Shown: positions 25,887 to 37,845, counted from the stretch's first letter. The stretch: DNA of 64,000 nucleotides from Candidatus Accumulibacter regalis (GCA_000585075.1 JEMY01000008.1:1-64000); one strand, 5' to 3'. Notes: generated by a model not told the origin, from the sequence alone. Program-made: numbers and translations.

Positions 25887-28879
25887 ATGCCGGTCAGCTT
25901 TCTGTCCAACAAACAGTGCGAGAACTATGGTCACTACACAGGGGCACCGTCACCCCACGACCTCGCCCGTTACTTCCATCTCGACGATCCCGACCACGCG
26001 CTGATCGCGCAGAAGCGCGGCAAGCACAACCGGCTCGGTTTCGCCGTTCAGCTCGGTACGGTGCGTTATCTCGGCACGTTCCTTGAAGACCCTCTGGCTG
26101 TGCCGGTGCCGGTGCTGCAGTCGCTGGCCAGGCAATTGCGCATCGAGGTGGGCAGCCGTGTGTTGGCTTATCGTGCGGGCGAGCAGCGTTGGCAGCACAG
26201 GACGGAAATCCGCCGCTCCTATGGCTATGTCGAGATCACCGAGCGCCAGGTCGGCTTTCGCCTGACCCGCTGGCTATACGCGCTGTGCTGGACCGGAACC
26301 GATCGCCCAAGTGTCCTGTTCGAGCGAGCCGTCACCTGGCTGGTGACGCACAAGGTGTTGCTGCCCGGCTGCAGCACCCTCGAACGCTATATCGCCCGCC
26401 TGCGCAGTCGGGTCGAGGAGCGGCTGTGGCGCTCTCTCGGCCGCGGTATCAGCGGCGAACAGCAGAAAAAGCTGGAAAACCTGCTGCTCGTCCCAACCGG
26501 CAGCCGAACCTCACCACTGGATCGCCTGCGCGCCGGACCGGTGATGGTCAACAGCCGATCACTGGTCTTGGCCCTGGTGCGGCTGAGCTCGGTACGCGAA
26601 CTGGGCATCAGGCTGCCAGCCGCGGCTCGCATCCCGGCCACCCGTGTGGCGGCCTTGGCGCGGTATGCGGGCACTGCCAAGGTCGGTGCCATCCTGCGCT
26701 TGCCGCATCCGCGCCGCTTGGCGACGCTGGTCGCCTTCGCGCATTGCCTGGAAGCTAGCGCGCAGCATGACGTACTGAAAGTGCTGGAGACGATCCTGCG
26801 CGAATTATTCGGCGACGCCATCAAGGCCGACAGGAAAGCGCGCCTGCGCTCGCTGAGGGATCTGGATCAAGCGGCCGCGACCCTGGCCGGCGCCTGCCAG
26901 ATACTGCTGGATACCGGTTTGCCAGATGGCGAGCTGCGCACCAGATTGTTGGAGAAGATTCCACGCACCACGCTCACGCAGGCGCTGGAAGGCGTCCAAT
27001 CCCTGATCCGACCCGCCGACAACGTGTACTACCGGGAGTTGGATGCCAAGTATCGAACGGTGCGTTGCTTTCTGCCGGCTCTGGTCGAGAACATTCGCTT
27101 CGGCGCGAACGCCGCCGGCGAGCCGGTCGTCGCTGCCTTCGATTGGCTGCGGGCCAACATGAGGCGGAAGAGGCCAGGCAACGATGCACCGCGCGAAGTA
27201 GTCGGCAAATCCTGGCAGCGGCATGTTCTGCGAGGTGATGACAGCGTCGATTTCCACGCCTATATCTTTTGCGTGCTGGATGAATTGCACACGGCCCTGC
27301 GCCGACGTGACGTGTTTGTGGCGCCAAGCTGGCGTTATGCCGATCCGCGCACCGGCCTACTCGATGGCGCCGAGTGGGAAGCCACCCGGCCGATCATCTG
27401 CCGGACCTTGGGACTATCGGCCGATCCCGAGCCGACGCTGACCGCCTTGGCTAGCGAGCTGGATCGCACCTATCGTGCGGTGGTCGACCGGTTGCCCGAC
27501 AACCCGGCGGTGCGATTCGAAACGACTGGCGACAAGCACGACCTGGTGCTCAGTCCCTTCGACAAGCTGGATGAGCCAGCCTCGTTGGTCGCGTTGCGCG
27601 AAAAGGTCGCCGGGTTGCTGCCTCGTGTCGACCTGCCCGAACTGATTCTGGAAATTGCCGCACGGACGGGTTTCACCGACGCCTTCACCCATATCTCGGA
27701 GCGAACGGCCCGCGCCGCCGATCTCCCGATCAGCCTGTGCGCGGTACTTATGGCCGAAGCGTGCAATACCGGACCGGAGCCGTTGATTCGCGGCGACGTC
27801 CCGGCACTCAAGCGCGAGCGCTTATCCTGGGTAGACCAGAGTTATGTCGGCGACGACACGCTGACAGCGGCCAACGCGATGCTGGTCAATGCGCAATCGT
27901 GTCTGGTTCTGGCAACCTTTTGGGGTGGCGGCGAGGTCGCATCGGCCGACGGCATACGTTTCGTGGTGCCGGTGCGCACGGTGCATGCCGGCCCCAATCC
28001 CAAATATTTCGGGGTTGGTCGCGGTGTCACCTGGTACAAGCTGATCTCTGACCAGTTCTCGGGCTTGAACGACATCACCGTGCCCGGTACCTTGCGTGAC
28101 AGCCTGATCCTCCTGGCCGTGGTGCTCGAACAACAGACCGACCTTCAGCCGACGCAGATCATGACCGACACCGGCGCTTATAGCGACGTGGTGTTCGGTC
28201 TTTTCTGGCTGCTTGGCTATCGCTTCAGCCCGCGATTGGCGGATGTCGGCGGCACACGCTTCTGGCGAATCGACCCGCAGGCTGACTACGGCCTGCTCAA
28301 CACCGTTTCGGCCCACCATCTCAGTCTGCAGAAGATCGTACCGTATTGGGACGACACGTTGCGCCTGGCCGGTTCACTCAAACTCGGTCGCGTGCCGGCC
28401 GCCGGAATCATGCGCACACTCCAGGTTGGCGACCGGCCAGCAAGGCTGGCACTGGCTATCGCTGAATTCGGCCGGATCGACAAGGCCATCCACACGCTGA
28501 CCTACATCGATGACGAAGCCAAGCGGCGCGCTACGTTGACGCAGCTCAACAGAGGCGAGGGCCGACACAGCGTTGCTCGAGCCGTGTTCCATGGCAAGCG
28601 CGGCGAGCTGCACCAACGTTACGCGAAGGACAGGAAGACCAGTTGGGCGCGCTCGGCTTGGTGCTGAACATGATCGTGTTGTGGAACACCATCTACATCG
28701 CGGCAACCGTGAAGCAACTGCGCTCGGAGGGCTACCCGGTGGCAGACGAAGACGTGGTGCGCCTGTCTCCGCTGCTGTACGAACACATCAACATGCTGGG
28801 GCGCTATTCGTTCTCGGTTCCGGAAGCTGTGACCAAAGGCGAATTGCGACCTTTGCGCAATCCCGCAGACGACGAATAG
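25887..28879 (+). pseudogene. tnpA: Tn3-family transposase, frameshifted near the C-terminus
   Basis: Codons 1-912 match Tn3-type transposases from MPVSFLSNKQCENYGHYTGA onward. The DDE residues lie in ASADGIRF, MTDTGAYSDVVFGLF and QLNRGEGRH (the Glu near 890). At 28622 the expected RYREGQEDQ reads RYAKDRKTS because one base is missing; the normal frame resumes to 28879 (GALGLVLNMIVLWNTIYIAA). The first frame stops at 28667. All catalytic residues stay in the first frame, but the C-terminal 85 residues are lost. Confidence 0.88.
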
Positions 28880-29046
28880 GCGGCGCGCTTGCCCGGAACT
28901 GGGACCACGGATACCTTGGGGAAGAAGTAGCGGAAGCGTGCGGCTGCTGTAGCCATGGCTGGTCTGACGATGACAAACACCTAACTCGGTTTTCCGTTCC
29001 ACTGCACCTCAAACCCCGGGATGACGGAATTTTCGGCGGTTCCGGC

Positions 29047-29253
29047 TTACAACCCCTGGAAGGTACCCAGAAAGCGCGCCGTCGCCAGTTGAAGCGCGTA
29101 ACCCAGGCGACTCCTGTCGCGCCGCTTGCGGGCGATCCCCGCCCGGTCATCGTCGTCCAGGTAGAAGTAGCGCGCCAGTTGCTCGGCGGAGGGGGTTGCT
29201 GGATACCGGCCGTAGCGTTCCCGTTGTGTGGCGGACAGGAAGCTGACCGGCAT
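29047..29253 (-). pseudogene. N-terminal fragment of a second Tn3-family transposase
   Basis: The frame starts at 29253 with [20 protein letters not shown] and continues to [10 protein letters not shown], clearly related to, but distinct from, the first transposase. It ends after about 68 codons, so the element was truncated, probably where it meets the downstream end of the first transposon. Confidence 0.85.
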
Positions 29254-29257
29254 TGCA

Positions 29258-29653
29258 TCAAAGTGTTTCGGCGCAGAAGACGGTGGGGGTGACGATGCGC
29301 GCGCGACCAAGGTTGCCCAGTTGCAGCAGCCCGGCGCGGCGATCGCCGGTCAAAGCCATCGCGAGCAGGAACGCGTCATTCGGATCGCTCACATCGACAC
29401 CCTCCGGGAGAGGTGGCAGGACTCCCAGCACGACCGCGCGCTGCATGTTGTTCACCATTGTGCCGATGCGGTGGGCAGGCAGTATGGTCTTGAGTTTTGG
29501 GTAACGGCTTACGCGTCGCAGTTCGTCAAGCTGCGCCGTCGATGTCACCAGATCGAACCTGGCCGCGCGCCAGGCGCGATAGATCGTGTCAGGCGGGCCG
29601 TGCGGCGAAATCAGTGCACCGAGTAGGACATTGGTGTCCAGGATGACGCGCAT
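29258..29653 (-). CDS. PIN-domain toxin
   Basis: The 131-residue protein starts [20 protein letters not shown]. The acidic residues of the PIN nuclease site are visible in ILDTNV, LDELRRV and DPNDAFLL. It overlaps its antitoxin by one base at 29653. VapC-like RNase activity is inferred from the family. It sits between transposase and resolvase remnants of the same Tn3 relic. Confidence 0.9.
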   Translation of the reverse strand: MRVILDTNVLLGALISPHGPPDTIYRAWRAARFDLVTSTAQLDELRRVSRYPKLKTILPAHRIGTMVNNMQRAVVLGVLPPLPEGVDVSDPNDAFLLAMALTGDRRAGLLQLGNLGRARIVTPTVFCAETL

Positions 29654-29892
29654 CAGTGCTCACGCGCCCATTGCACCGCCTCATCGACGAGGTCGGCCAA
29701 CTCAGCTTCGCTCATCTTGCCGGTCGCTGTCTTGGCTTGTTCGACGGCCCTCTCCAGGAGGTAGGCACGCACGGCTTCCTCGATGAAGCGCGACAGGTCT
29801 CCCTTGCGGCCACCGCCTTGTGCCGCGATGAACATACGCACGGACTGATCCGTGTCCGGCGACACGGCGATGTTCCAGCGGACTGAATTCAT
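29653..29892 (-). CDS. Ribbon-helix-helix antitoxin
   Basis: The 79-residue protein starts MNSVRWNIAVSPDTDQSVRM after a GGAG ribosome site and has an RHH-type N-terminal half (KGDLSRFIEEAVRAYLLE). The C-terminal half would wrap the PIN toxin. Start 29892 is preferred to 29946. Confidence 0.88.
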   Translation of the reverse strand: MNSVRWNIAVSPDTDQSVRMFIAAQGGGRKGDLSRFIEEAVRAYLLERAVEQAKTATGKMSEAELADLVDEAVQWAREH

Positions 29893-29961
29893 GATGCTCT
29901 CCGGTGTTTGTGTGTATAGATGTTTGTACGCTTGTCGATAGGCCATGCAAGTCGGTGCAGT

Positions 29962-29975
29962 AAAACGATCGTTTT
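29962..29975. promoter_or_regulatory. Perfect palindrome in TA/resolvase divergent region
   Basis: AAAACGATCGTTTT is a perfect 14-bp palindrome between the antitoxin and the tnpR remnant. It could be the antitoxin's operator or part of res. Confidence 0.45.
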
Positions 29976-30096
29976 TCAGCGCTTTAATGGATCTTCCATG
30001 GCACGCCAGGAATGGACGGATAAGCGGTCCGAACTAGCGGTACGTTTTATCAAAGTGAAATAGTAGGCAACACAAGGAGTTAAACGGAACATTCCC

Positions 30097-30355
30097 ATGA
30101 TAATTGGCTATGCGCGGGTGAGCACGCGCGACCAGCACCTGGACTTGCAGGCGGATTCACTCAAGCACGCCGCGTGCAAACGCATCTACCAGGATGTGGC
30201 GAGTGGCGCGAAGACCGTACGCCCGGCGCTCGACAAATTGTTGGATCAGCTACGAGCCGGCGACGTGCTGGTGATCTGGAAACTCGATCGTATGGGCCGC
30301 TCGCTCAAGCATCTGGTCGAACTGCTCGGCAACCTGATGGCGCGCAAGGTCGGGC
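30097..30355 (+). pseudogene. Truncated Tn3-type resolvase
   Basis: The frame has MIIGYARVSTRDQHLDLQAD, including the catalytic Ser, and LVIWKLDRMGRSLKHLVELL. Family similarity ends after about 86 residues at ARKVG; the frame then runs into unrelated sequence. The DNA-binding domain is lost. Confidence 0.88.
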
Positions 30356-30504
30356 TGCTCGGTCTGTTCCGGCTACTTGTGGATATTCAAGGTCGCAATG
30401 ATTACCCATACCGCGCGAGACGCGGGTCAGCCACGTCCAGTTCGCCAGGATCAGCCGTGCGGCGATCCGCTCAGCCAACGGCAATCGCCGTTACTGCGCC
30501 GGAA

Positions 30505-31284
30505 TTACTTCATGCTTTCGAGCACGTCGACCAGCACCTGGTCGAAGGTGTCGACGCGGATGAGTCCCAGGCGTGGGTACTCGATGTCGATGACGACGTG
30601 CACCGCCAGGGCCATGCTCGCGGCAAAGCCGATCATGTGGAGCCAGCTGCGCGCCTTGGCGGCGGACATGCCGTAGCCGGCGAGCAGTGCGGCAATCAGC
30701 GCCAGTCCGTAGAGCAGCACGAAGATGACCACGGGGGGGTGCATCGCCGTCGCTGTGGTACGGGTGGTGGTGATGTCGATCATCTGGTTCAGCGCCGGCA
30801 AAAGCAGCATCGTGGCGGCGGGTGGCGCGTCGTTCATCTGGCTGGCGGCAAGCGCCTGGTTCCAGATTTCTCCCTGCAGCTTGATTGAATGCGCCAGTTC
30901 GGCCTTGGCCGCTGCGATGTCGGGCAGTTTCCGATAGGCCTCCAACCGGGAACCGACGTAGCGCCGGAAGAGATCGCGCAACGCCGGTTGCGCGCCGGGA
31001 GGCAGAAGGTCGAGCCGCAGGTAGGCGGTGCCAATGTCGTTGGCCTCCTGGACGACCAGGTTCCGACGCTCGTCAAAGCGCGTCGCCGCGCCCGAGAAAG
31101 TGAAGGCGATGAGCAAGCCGAGGAGGGCGAACACCGCGCCATCGACCGCGCCGGTACCGGCTTGTGCGCCGTCCGGATCGATGGAGCGGCGGCGAACGCC
31201 AATCCGTCGACCAATTTCGAGCAGCGCGACCATGCCGAAGAACAGGACAAGGCTGATCAGCGAAGCGAAGGCGGTGTAGCTCAT
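30505..31284 (-). CDS. Bestrophin-like/DUF4239-type membrane protein
   Basis: The 259-residue protein has four hydrophobic segments: 8-24, 48-66 (AVFALLGLLIAFTFSGAA), about 185-205 and 215-235. Between them is a helical soluble loop with RRNLVVQEANDIGTAYLRLD, the signature of the DUF4239 family, and LRDLFRRYVGSRLEAYR. The family is predicted to be membrane channels or relatives; the role is not established. It stands alone to the right of the transposon debris. Confidence 0.75.
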   Translation of the reverse strand: MSYTAFASLISLVLFFGMVALLEIGRRIGVRRRSIDPDGAQAGTGAVDGAVFALLGLLIAFTFSGAATRFDERRNLVVQEANDIGTAYLRLDLLPPGAQPALRDLFRRYVGSRLEAYRKLPDIAAAKAELAHSIKLQGEIWNQALAASQMNDAPPAATMLLLPALNQMIDITTTRTTATAMHPPVVIFVLLYGLALIAALLAGYGMSAAKARSWLHMIGFAASMALAVHVVIDIEYPRLGLIRVDTFDQVLVDVLESMK

Positions 31285-31929
31285 GGAGTTCTCCTTCTGG
31301 CCGGCGATTTCTCGCCATTGTCGTCGACAATCGGCAACCCCTTATAGCGCAATCGGTGGCTGCTGTGGCGACAACTTCTTCGTCGAAGGACTGGGGAGAG
31401 GCGTCGGTCACGAATTGGTGTGTTCCAAGGCAGCGACAGCGTCGCCGCAGCAAGCACCCGCCTGCGCTCAGTTCGTGGCGTACGAGCCCAGCGGGCGCCA
31501 TCCGTTCTGGAGAAAAATCCCGCAAAATCAGCAGCGCACGAGAAATCGGTCAGCCGAGCGTAAGCTGCAGGGCGCCACTGGGCAAGCCGGGTGTGCGGTC
31601 CAAACCAACGCGATCATCCCTTCGGTATCGTGGTGTCGGAATATCTTACACGGCGCTGAACTCGGTCCGGCGCGCGTCAACGTGACGCGCGTCATGCTTC
31701 TGTTTCAATTGAATACTTTGACTCCTCCAGCGACATGGCCCAAGTTTTGCTTATTGCTCGCCAGACGGAAGAAGGCGCCGTCCATGCGAATGCGCCTTGC
31801 GATTGACAAGTGGCCACCGCTGCGAGGGTCAAAGCCGCGTCCTTTCCGCAAGACCTGGCCCGGATTTGATGGGCCGAATCTCTCCAGTCTGGAGTCATTT
31901 CTTCATTTCGAACTCGCAGGAGAAGCACC
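31285..31929. other. Intergenic, no supported gene
   Basis: Open frames cover this stretch on both strands but lack family character and ribosome sites. The end of it should contain the leader of the exported protein at 31930, which has AGGAGAAG ten bases before its start. Confidence 0.4.
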
Positions 31930-32637
31930 TTGAAATCCATCGTCGATCGGGCAAGTCGCCGGCTCATGCTGGCCTGCGGTCTGCTGGTTCTAGCGCTGCC
32001 GGTGGTTCACGCGGACGTTATTCCCTCGGGCACTACCTACTTGACCGGGTTCGGCAGTGGTACCGCCACCTTCGTCACGGATGGTACTTCCAACACCATC
32101 CGCTTTGGCGAACAGACGCGCGTCGCCACCTGCCTGGACGGCGTCATCGGCAGGGATGCGCCGCTCGGCTCGATTGTCGACGGCAGCAGCAACACGATCA
32201 TCTTTGGACCTTCGATGTTCCTGAGCCTGCAGGTCGGGCAGTCGCTCGCCTATCAGCCGATCGGCAACATCCAGGACGGCACGTCGAACACGATCTTCAT
32301 CGGCGAGAACGAGCCTGGCAGGAGATGTTTTTCGGGCGAAACCGCGATCATCGACGTCGGTAACGCCGTCGTCGACGGGACCAGCAACACGATCGAATTC
32401 GGCGAGAACTCGCGCTTCGATGTCTGTTTCCGCCAGGTCAGCGTCGGACGCATCGTCGACGGCACCAGCAATACGCTTGAGTTTGGCGAAGTGACGAGCA
32501 GCCCGGTCTGTTTTGCGGACGTGCGAGTCGGCACGCCGGCAGTCGCGACGGTCGCCGAAGGCAGCACCCTGGGCTTGCTTGCCATCGGCCTGGCCGCTCT
32601 CGCGAGGCGTCGCCGCGTCCGCTCCGGACCACTCTAG
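31930..32637 (+). CDS. Exported protein with five DGTSNTI repeats and degenerate PEP-CTERM tail
   Basis: The 235-residue protein has a signal peptide (LMLACGLLVLALPVVHA, residues 12-28). The mature part contains five repeats of the form (I/V)xDG(T/S)SNTIxFGE at about residues 51, 78, 115, 142 and 177. The C-terminus, VAEGSTLGLLAIGLAALARR plus RR, has the hydrophobic helix and Arg cluster of PEP-CTERM signals, but AEG replaces the PEP motif. DGTSNTI is otherwise known as a C-terminal motif of planctomycete DUF1559 proteins. The function is unknown; a repetitive surface protein is likely. Confidence 0.8.
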   Translation: MKSIVDRASRRLMLACGLLVLALPVVHADVIPSGTTYLTGFGSGTATFVTDGTSNTIRFGEQTRVATCLDGVIGRDAPLGSIVDGSSNTIIFGPSMFLSLQVGQSLAYQPIGNIQDGTSNTIFIGENEPGRRCFSGETAIIDVGNAVVDGTSNTIEFGENSRFDVCFRQVSVGRIVDGTSNTLEFGEVTSSPVCFADVRVGTPAVATVAEGSTLGLLAIGLAALARRRRVRSGPL

Positions 32638-32688
32638 ATCAGGGAACTCGACAGGGCTGCTCCGCACAAGGGCGCGTGCGGCAATCCT

Positions 32689-33021
32689 TCACGCAGTCTC
32701 GGAAAACCGGGCGAGCGCGTGTTCGATCTCGCCGACGTCGGCAGGCCGGACGAGACGCGCGACTTCCCTGCCACGGTGCAGGAAGACAAGAGTAGGCCAG
32801 AGCTTGACGCGGAACGAACGTCCCAGGGGAAGGCCGGGGCCGTCTTCGATCCTGATGTGGCCGAGCTGTGGATGACCGGCCAGGACCTGGGCGATCAGGG
32901 GCTGGGCGGCACGGCAGTAGCCGCACCACGCGGCGCCGAACTCGATGATCGTGGGTTCTTCGAGGGCGTCGATCTCGATGCGTGAGGGTTCGCCCCCCGA
33001 CGGGAATGCTGAAGCGTTCAT
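32689..33021 (-). CDS. Thioredoxin-like protein
   Basis: The 110-residue protein has the thioredoxin fold with active site AAWCGYCRAA (CxxC about residues 33-36) and the cis-Pro loop LWPTLVFLHRG. Start 33021 gives the normal length of the family. It has no signal peptide, so it acts in the cytoplasm. The linker Gly-Tyr differs from Gly-Pro of housekeeping thioredoxin. Confidence 0.88.
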   Translation of the reverse strand: MNASAFPSGGEPSRIEIDALEEPTIIEFGAAWCGYCRAAQPLIAQVLAGHPQLGHIRIEDGPGLPLGRSFRVKLWPTLVFLHRGREVARLVRPADVGEIEHALARFSETA

Positions 33022-33231
33022 GGACTCTCCTGGGCCAGCGGTTGCAAATCTGCCCGCAAGCTTAGCATTGCCGGGCGCCCTGGTCGCGGCAAGACGCTGG
33101 CGGTGGCGGTCGCAGGTGGTGTAGTGTTGCACGTCGCAGGGAACCGAAGAATTCCACCGACGACGTGGTTTCAAGCGGCTGTCCGGTTTGCTGAAAATCG
33201 CGCTGGAAACGCGGCGCCGCAGCAGCCCGCA

Positions 33232-33256
33232 CGTCGTTGCGAGGAGGCGTCGCCGG
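33232..33256. repeat. Half copy of the 127-bp inverted-repeat element
   Basis: CGTCGTTGCGAGGAGGCGTC followed by GCCGG matches the terminal part of the elements at 36228 and 57659. No second end is seen nearby. Confidence 0.5.
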
Positions 33257-33287
33257 AAGTCTTATCAGGAAGGCAGCTCGACAAGAG

Positions 33288-34564
33288 ATGACTCTGAGAA
33301 TCGACCTAAGAAGCGCGATTCTGGCGCTCTCCGACGCCCTCGATCTGGTCGGCGTCAACGACTTCCAGCACGGGAAACGGGTGGCGATGATCGCTCGCGA
33401 GACGGCGCTGCTGCTCGGCCTTCCGGAACGACGCCTGGACCGGCTGGTCTGTGCCTGCCTGCTGCACGATATCGGCGTCTCGTCGACCGCCGAACACCGG
33501 CGCCTGCTGCGTGAAGCCGACTGGGACCACCGGCATGCGCACTGCGAAACCGGCTATCGCCTGTTGCAGCCGTTTGCGCATCTGGCGCAGCTGGCGCCAG
33601 CCATCCGCTACCACCATACGCGCTGGGTCGATCTGCCCGGCGACCTCGACGAGGCCGACGCGCTGGACGCCAATCTGATCCTGCTCGCCGATCGGGTCGA
33701 CGCGATGGTCCTCAGCCGCGGGCTGGACAATCCGCTCTTCAGGCGTGCGGGGATCAGCGAGGAAATTGCCGCGCTCGCCGGCCGCGAACTGTCGCCGGCG
33801 GTGGTCGAGGCGTTTCTCGCCGCGGCTGGCCGCGAGGCGTTCTGGATCGCGCTGGTGCCGCGTCATGTGCAGCGTTATCTGCTCGATGTGCCGCTGAGCG
33901 ACTGGCGGCTGACCATCGACTTCCCCCAGTTTGGTCACGTGGCGCGCCTGATTTCGAGCATTGTTGACGCCAAGAGCCACTTTACGGCGGCGCATTCGCT
34001 GGGCGTTGCCCAGCTTGCCCGCTATCTCGGCGATCGCGTCGGCCTGGCGGGCGATTCCCTGGCCGAGGTCGAGGTGGCCGGGCTGATGCACGACGTCGGC
34101 AAGCTCTGCGTTCCCGACGAGATCGTCGAAAAGCCCGCCCAGCTGACGCCGCTGGAGTTTTCCGTGATGGAGCGGCACAGCTTCGAAACCTACCAGATCC
34201 TGCGCCACATTCCCGGCCTCGAAGAGGTCGCCGAGTGGGCGGCTTTTCATCACGAGGCGCTTAACGGTCAGGGTTATCCGTTCCGCCGCGGCGCTGACCA
34301 GTTATCGATCGAGGCGCGTATCGTGGCCGTCGCCGATGTCTTTCAGGCGCTCGCGCAGGAGCGTCCTTACCGCGGCGCCCAACCAGCCGCCGAGATTTCG
34401 CGCTTGCTGGGCGATTTCGTCGCCAAAGGGGTGCTCGATGGCGACCTCGTGGCGCTGGCCTGCGACGATCTGGACAGCAGCTGGCGGGCGGCGACGCCGT
34501 CGCCAATGGCGAGTCCCTGTGCAGCCCCCGATGGCGGCGAAGGGCTTGCCGCGCTGCAGCGCTC

Positions 34565-34586
<22 letters not shown>
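33288..34586 (+). CDS. HD-GYP protein with duplicated HD domain
   Basis: The 432-residue protein has a first, reduced HD domain (LLHDIG near 60, YHHTRW near 105) and a second with [20 protein letters not shown] near 265 and [14 protein letters not shown] near 325, the HD-GYP signature. HD-GYP domains degrade cyclic di-GMP; the first domain may be regulatory. The start at 33288 was chosen because it follows directly on a purine-rich stretch and begins the conserved region. Its end overlaps the convergent glpK by 22 bases. Confidence 0.88.
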
Positions 34587-36076
<1,490 letters not shown>

Positions 36077-36227
36077 CGGGTAATCCCTCGTCGATCAGGG
36101 CGGCGGAGTCAAGCCGGAGTCGCTTCAGAAGACGGACAATAAAACACGTTAATCCGTTTGCATAGGCCGTAGGGGCCTGAACGTGCCTCCGCCGATCTTG
36201 GCACCGCTGCGCCACAACAAGCTGCAC

Positions 36228-36354
36228 GTCATTGCGAAGAGGCGTAGCCGACGTGGCGATCCAGAGGTTTGGTTTTTCGCTTCGCTGATCGAGCGCACCA
36301 GCAGTCAGACAATGGAACTGGATTGCCGCGTCGGCTACGCCTTCTCGCAATGAC
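36228..36354. repeat. 127-bp MITE-like inverted-repeat element, copy 1
   Basis: The left end GTCATTGCGAAGAGGCGTAG continues to GCGATCCAG; the right end is its near-complement (CTGGATTGCC to CGCAATGAC). The inverted repeats are about 37 bp with a 53-bp middle lacking genes. Copies of equal or similar length are at 50624 and 57659. Confidence 0.85.
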
Positions 36355-36562
36355 GGTGGCTGGGAAACGGTTGCCCGGACTGGGCGACCACGGTAGCGGT
36401 CTGCAGCAGCTCTATCCTGACGCATTTCAGGCGCTGGCTTTGACGACCAGTGAGGGTATGGCCCAAGGTGATACCTTGCTTGAGTGACTTGTTGTAAATA
36501 ACTATGATTACATTTCAATCACAAGTAGATCGAGCTGTCCGGCAAACGAAGGAGATTTCGCA

Positions 36563-36832
36563 ATGGCACAGACCGAAACCAAAGTGCTGACCGCACACGT
36601 TCCCATCCCCTTGGCCGAGAAGGTCGATCAGATGGCCGCTCGGCTTGAAAGGTCGCGCGGCTGGATCATCAAACAAGCGCTGTCGGCCTGGATCGACCAG
36701 GAGGAAGAGCGCAGTCGACTGACCCGCGAGGCACTGGCCGATGTGGATGCCGGCCGGGTCATCGACCACCAAGCCGTGCAGGCATGGGCGGATAGCCTCA
36801 GCTCCGACACGCCATCGCCGGTGCCGCGCTGA
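36563..36832 (+). CDS. CopG/RHH antitoxin
   Basis: The 89-residue protein begins after AAGGAG. Its N-terminal half is a ribbon-helix-helix (VLTAHVPIPLAEKVDQMAAR then SRGWIIKQALSAWI). The stop overlaps the toxin start (TGATG), so the pair is coupled. Similar to antitoxins of ParDE/RelBE type. Confidence 0.9.
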   Translation: MAQTETKVLTAHVPIPLAEKVDQMAARLERSRGWIIKQALSAWIDQEEERSRLTREALADVDAGRVIDHQAVQAWADSLSSDTPSPVPR

Positions 36833-37107
36833 TGGACCTGAAATGGACCAGCAAGGCGCTCTCCGACCTGGCTCGTCTACACGACTTCATGGCCCCGGTA
36901 AACCAGCCGGCGGCTGCGCGCACCGTACAGGCGCTAGCGGCCGCGCCGTCTGCCTTGCTGGCCAACCCACGCATCGGCGAACGGATTGATGAGTTCGAGC
37001 CGCGCGAGGTGCGCCGGATTCTCGTGGGGCATTACGAGATGCGCTATGAACTTACGGAAACCACCATCTACGTGCTGCGGCTGTGGCACACCCGAGAGGG
37101 TCGCTGA
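36832..37107 (+). CDS. RelE/ParE-family toxin
   Basis: The 91-residue protein begins MDLKWTSKALSDLARLHDFM, contains PRIGERIDEFEPREVRRILV and ends YVLRLWHTREGR, the pattern of ParE-type toxins (final RxWHxRE). It is paired with the RHH antitoxin. ParE members poison gyrase, RelE members cleave mRNA; the sequence does not decide between them. Confidence 0.92.
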   Translation: MDLKWTSKALSDLARLHDFMAPVNQPAAARTVQALAAAPSALLANPRIGERIDEFEPREVRRILVGHYEMRYELTETTIYVLRLWHTREGR

Positions 37108-37269
37108 CAGGCCCCCCTGCCGCCAACTCTGAAACAATCCTGCAGGGCGACTCTGAGGACGGCCAGAAGCACTGAGCCTTGCTGGCGTGCTTTGTTCTTC
37201 ATTCTCAGAGACGACCCCAAGCTGCGCAAGAACGCCGAAGGTCCTGGCAGTGCTTGCTGCTGCGCCTGC

Positions 37270-37845
37270 CTACTCCTTGACGATCAGTTCGGCGATCCAG
37301 CGCTTGAGCTCGCCGATCGCCGGGTCGTAGCGCTCGCAGGCCATCAGGCTCTGCCCGAAGACGTAGGCGTAGAGCAGCAGGCTGCGGCTCTTTGCCTCTT
37401 CGTCGGAGACGCCGCGGCGGACAAACAACTGGCGGGTGCATTGCAGTCGCCAGCTGTCGACTTCCTCGACGATGGCGGCCGCCTGGGCGTCGCGTCGGGC
37501 CCATTCGCGAACCGCCAGCTCGATCGAGATTCCCTTGCGGTTGCGCGTCGCGCCATAGACGTCGATCAGGTGCAGCAGCTGTTCGCGTTCGCGGCCGGGG
37601 CTGGCTCCGGTCTGCTTGTCGATGTCGCGGATGCGCCCGTCGCGCCAGGTTTGGAGGACACCGTCGACCAGATCCTGGCGGTCCTTGAAGTGCCAGTAGA
37701 AACTGCCTTTGGTGACCCCGAAGTTCTTGGCCAGGACTTCGATGCGCATACCCTGCACGCCCTGTTCGGCGAGAACGTCAATGGCCGCTTCGATCCATTC
37801 GTTGCGGTCGAGGGTGACGCGGGCGCTGCTCTTGTCGGCTTTCAT
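37270..37845 (-). CDS. TetR-family repressor
   Basis: The 191-residue protein has an N-terminal TetR helix-turn-helix (EAAIDVLAEQGVQGMRIEVL, then KNFGVTKGSFYWHFKDRQDL) and a ligand-binding C-terminal domain. It is divergent from etfBA. Two CCATAC-N6-GTATGG palindromes lie in the interval (37952 and 38150). A fatty acid or acyl-CoA ligand is plausible from the neighbours, but is inference. Confidence 0.9.
   Translation of the reverse strand: MKADKSSARVTLDRNEWIEAAIDVLAEQGVQGMRIEVLAKNFGVTKGSFYWHFKDRQDLVDGVLQTWRDGRIRDIDKQTGASPGREREQLLHLIDVYGATRNRKGISIELAVREWARRDAQAAAIVEEVDSWRLQCTRQLFVRRGVSDEEAKSRSLLLYAYVFGQSLMACERYDPAIGELKRWIAELIVKE

Noticed and set aside
31283-31933. 216-codon rightward frame between the DUF4239-type gene and the repeat protein
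   Set aside because: No ribosome site, no family pattern, and it overlaps the start of the next gene in another frame.
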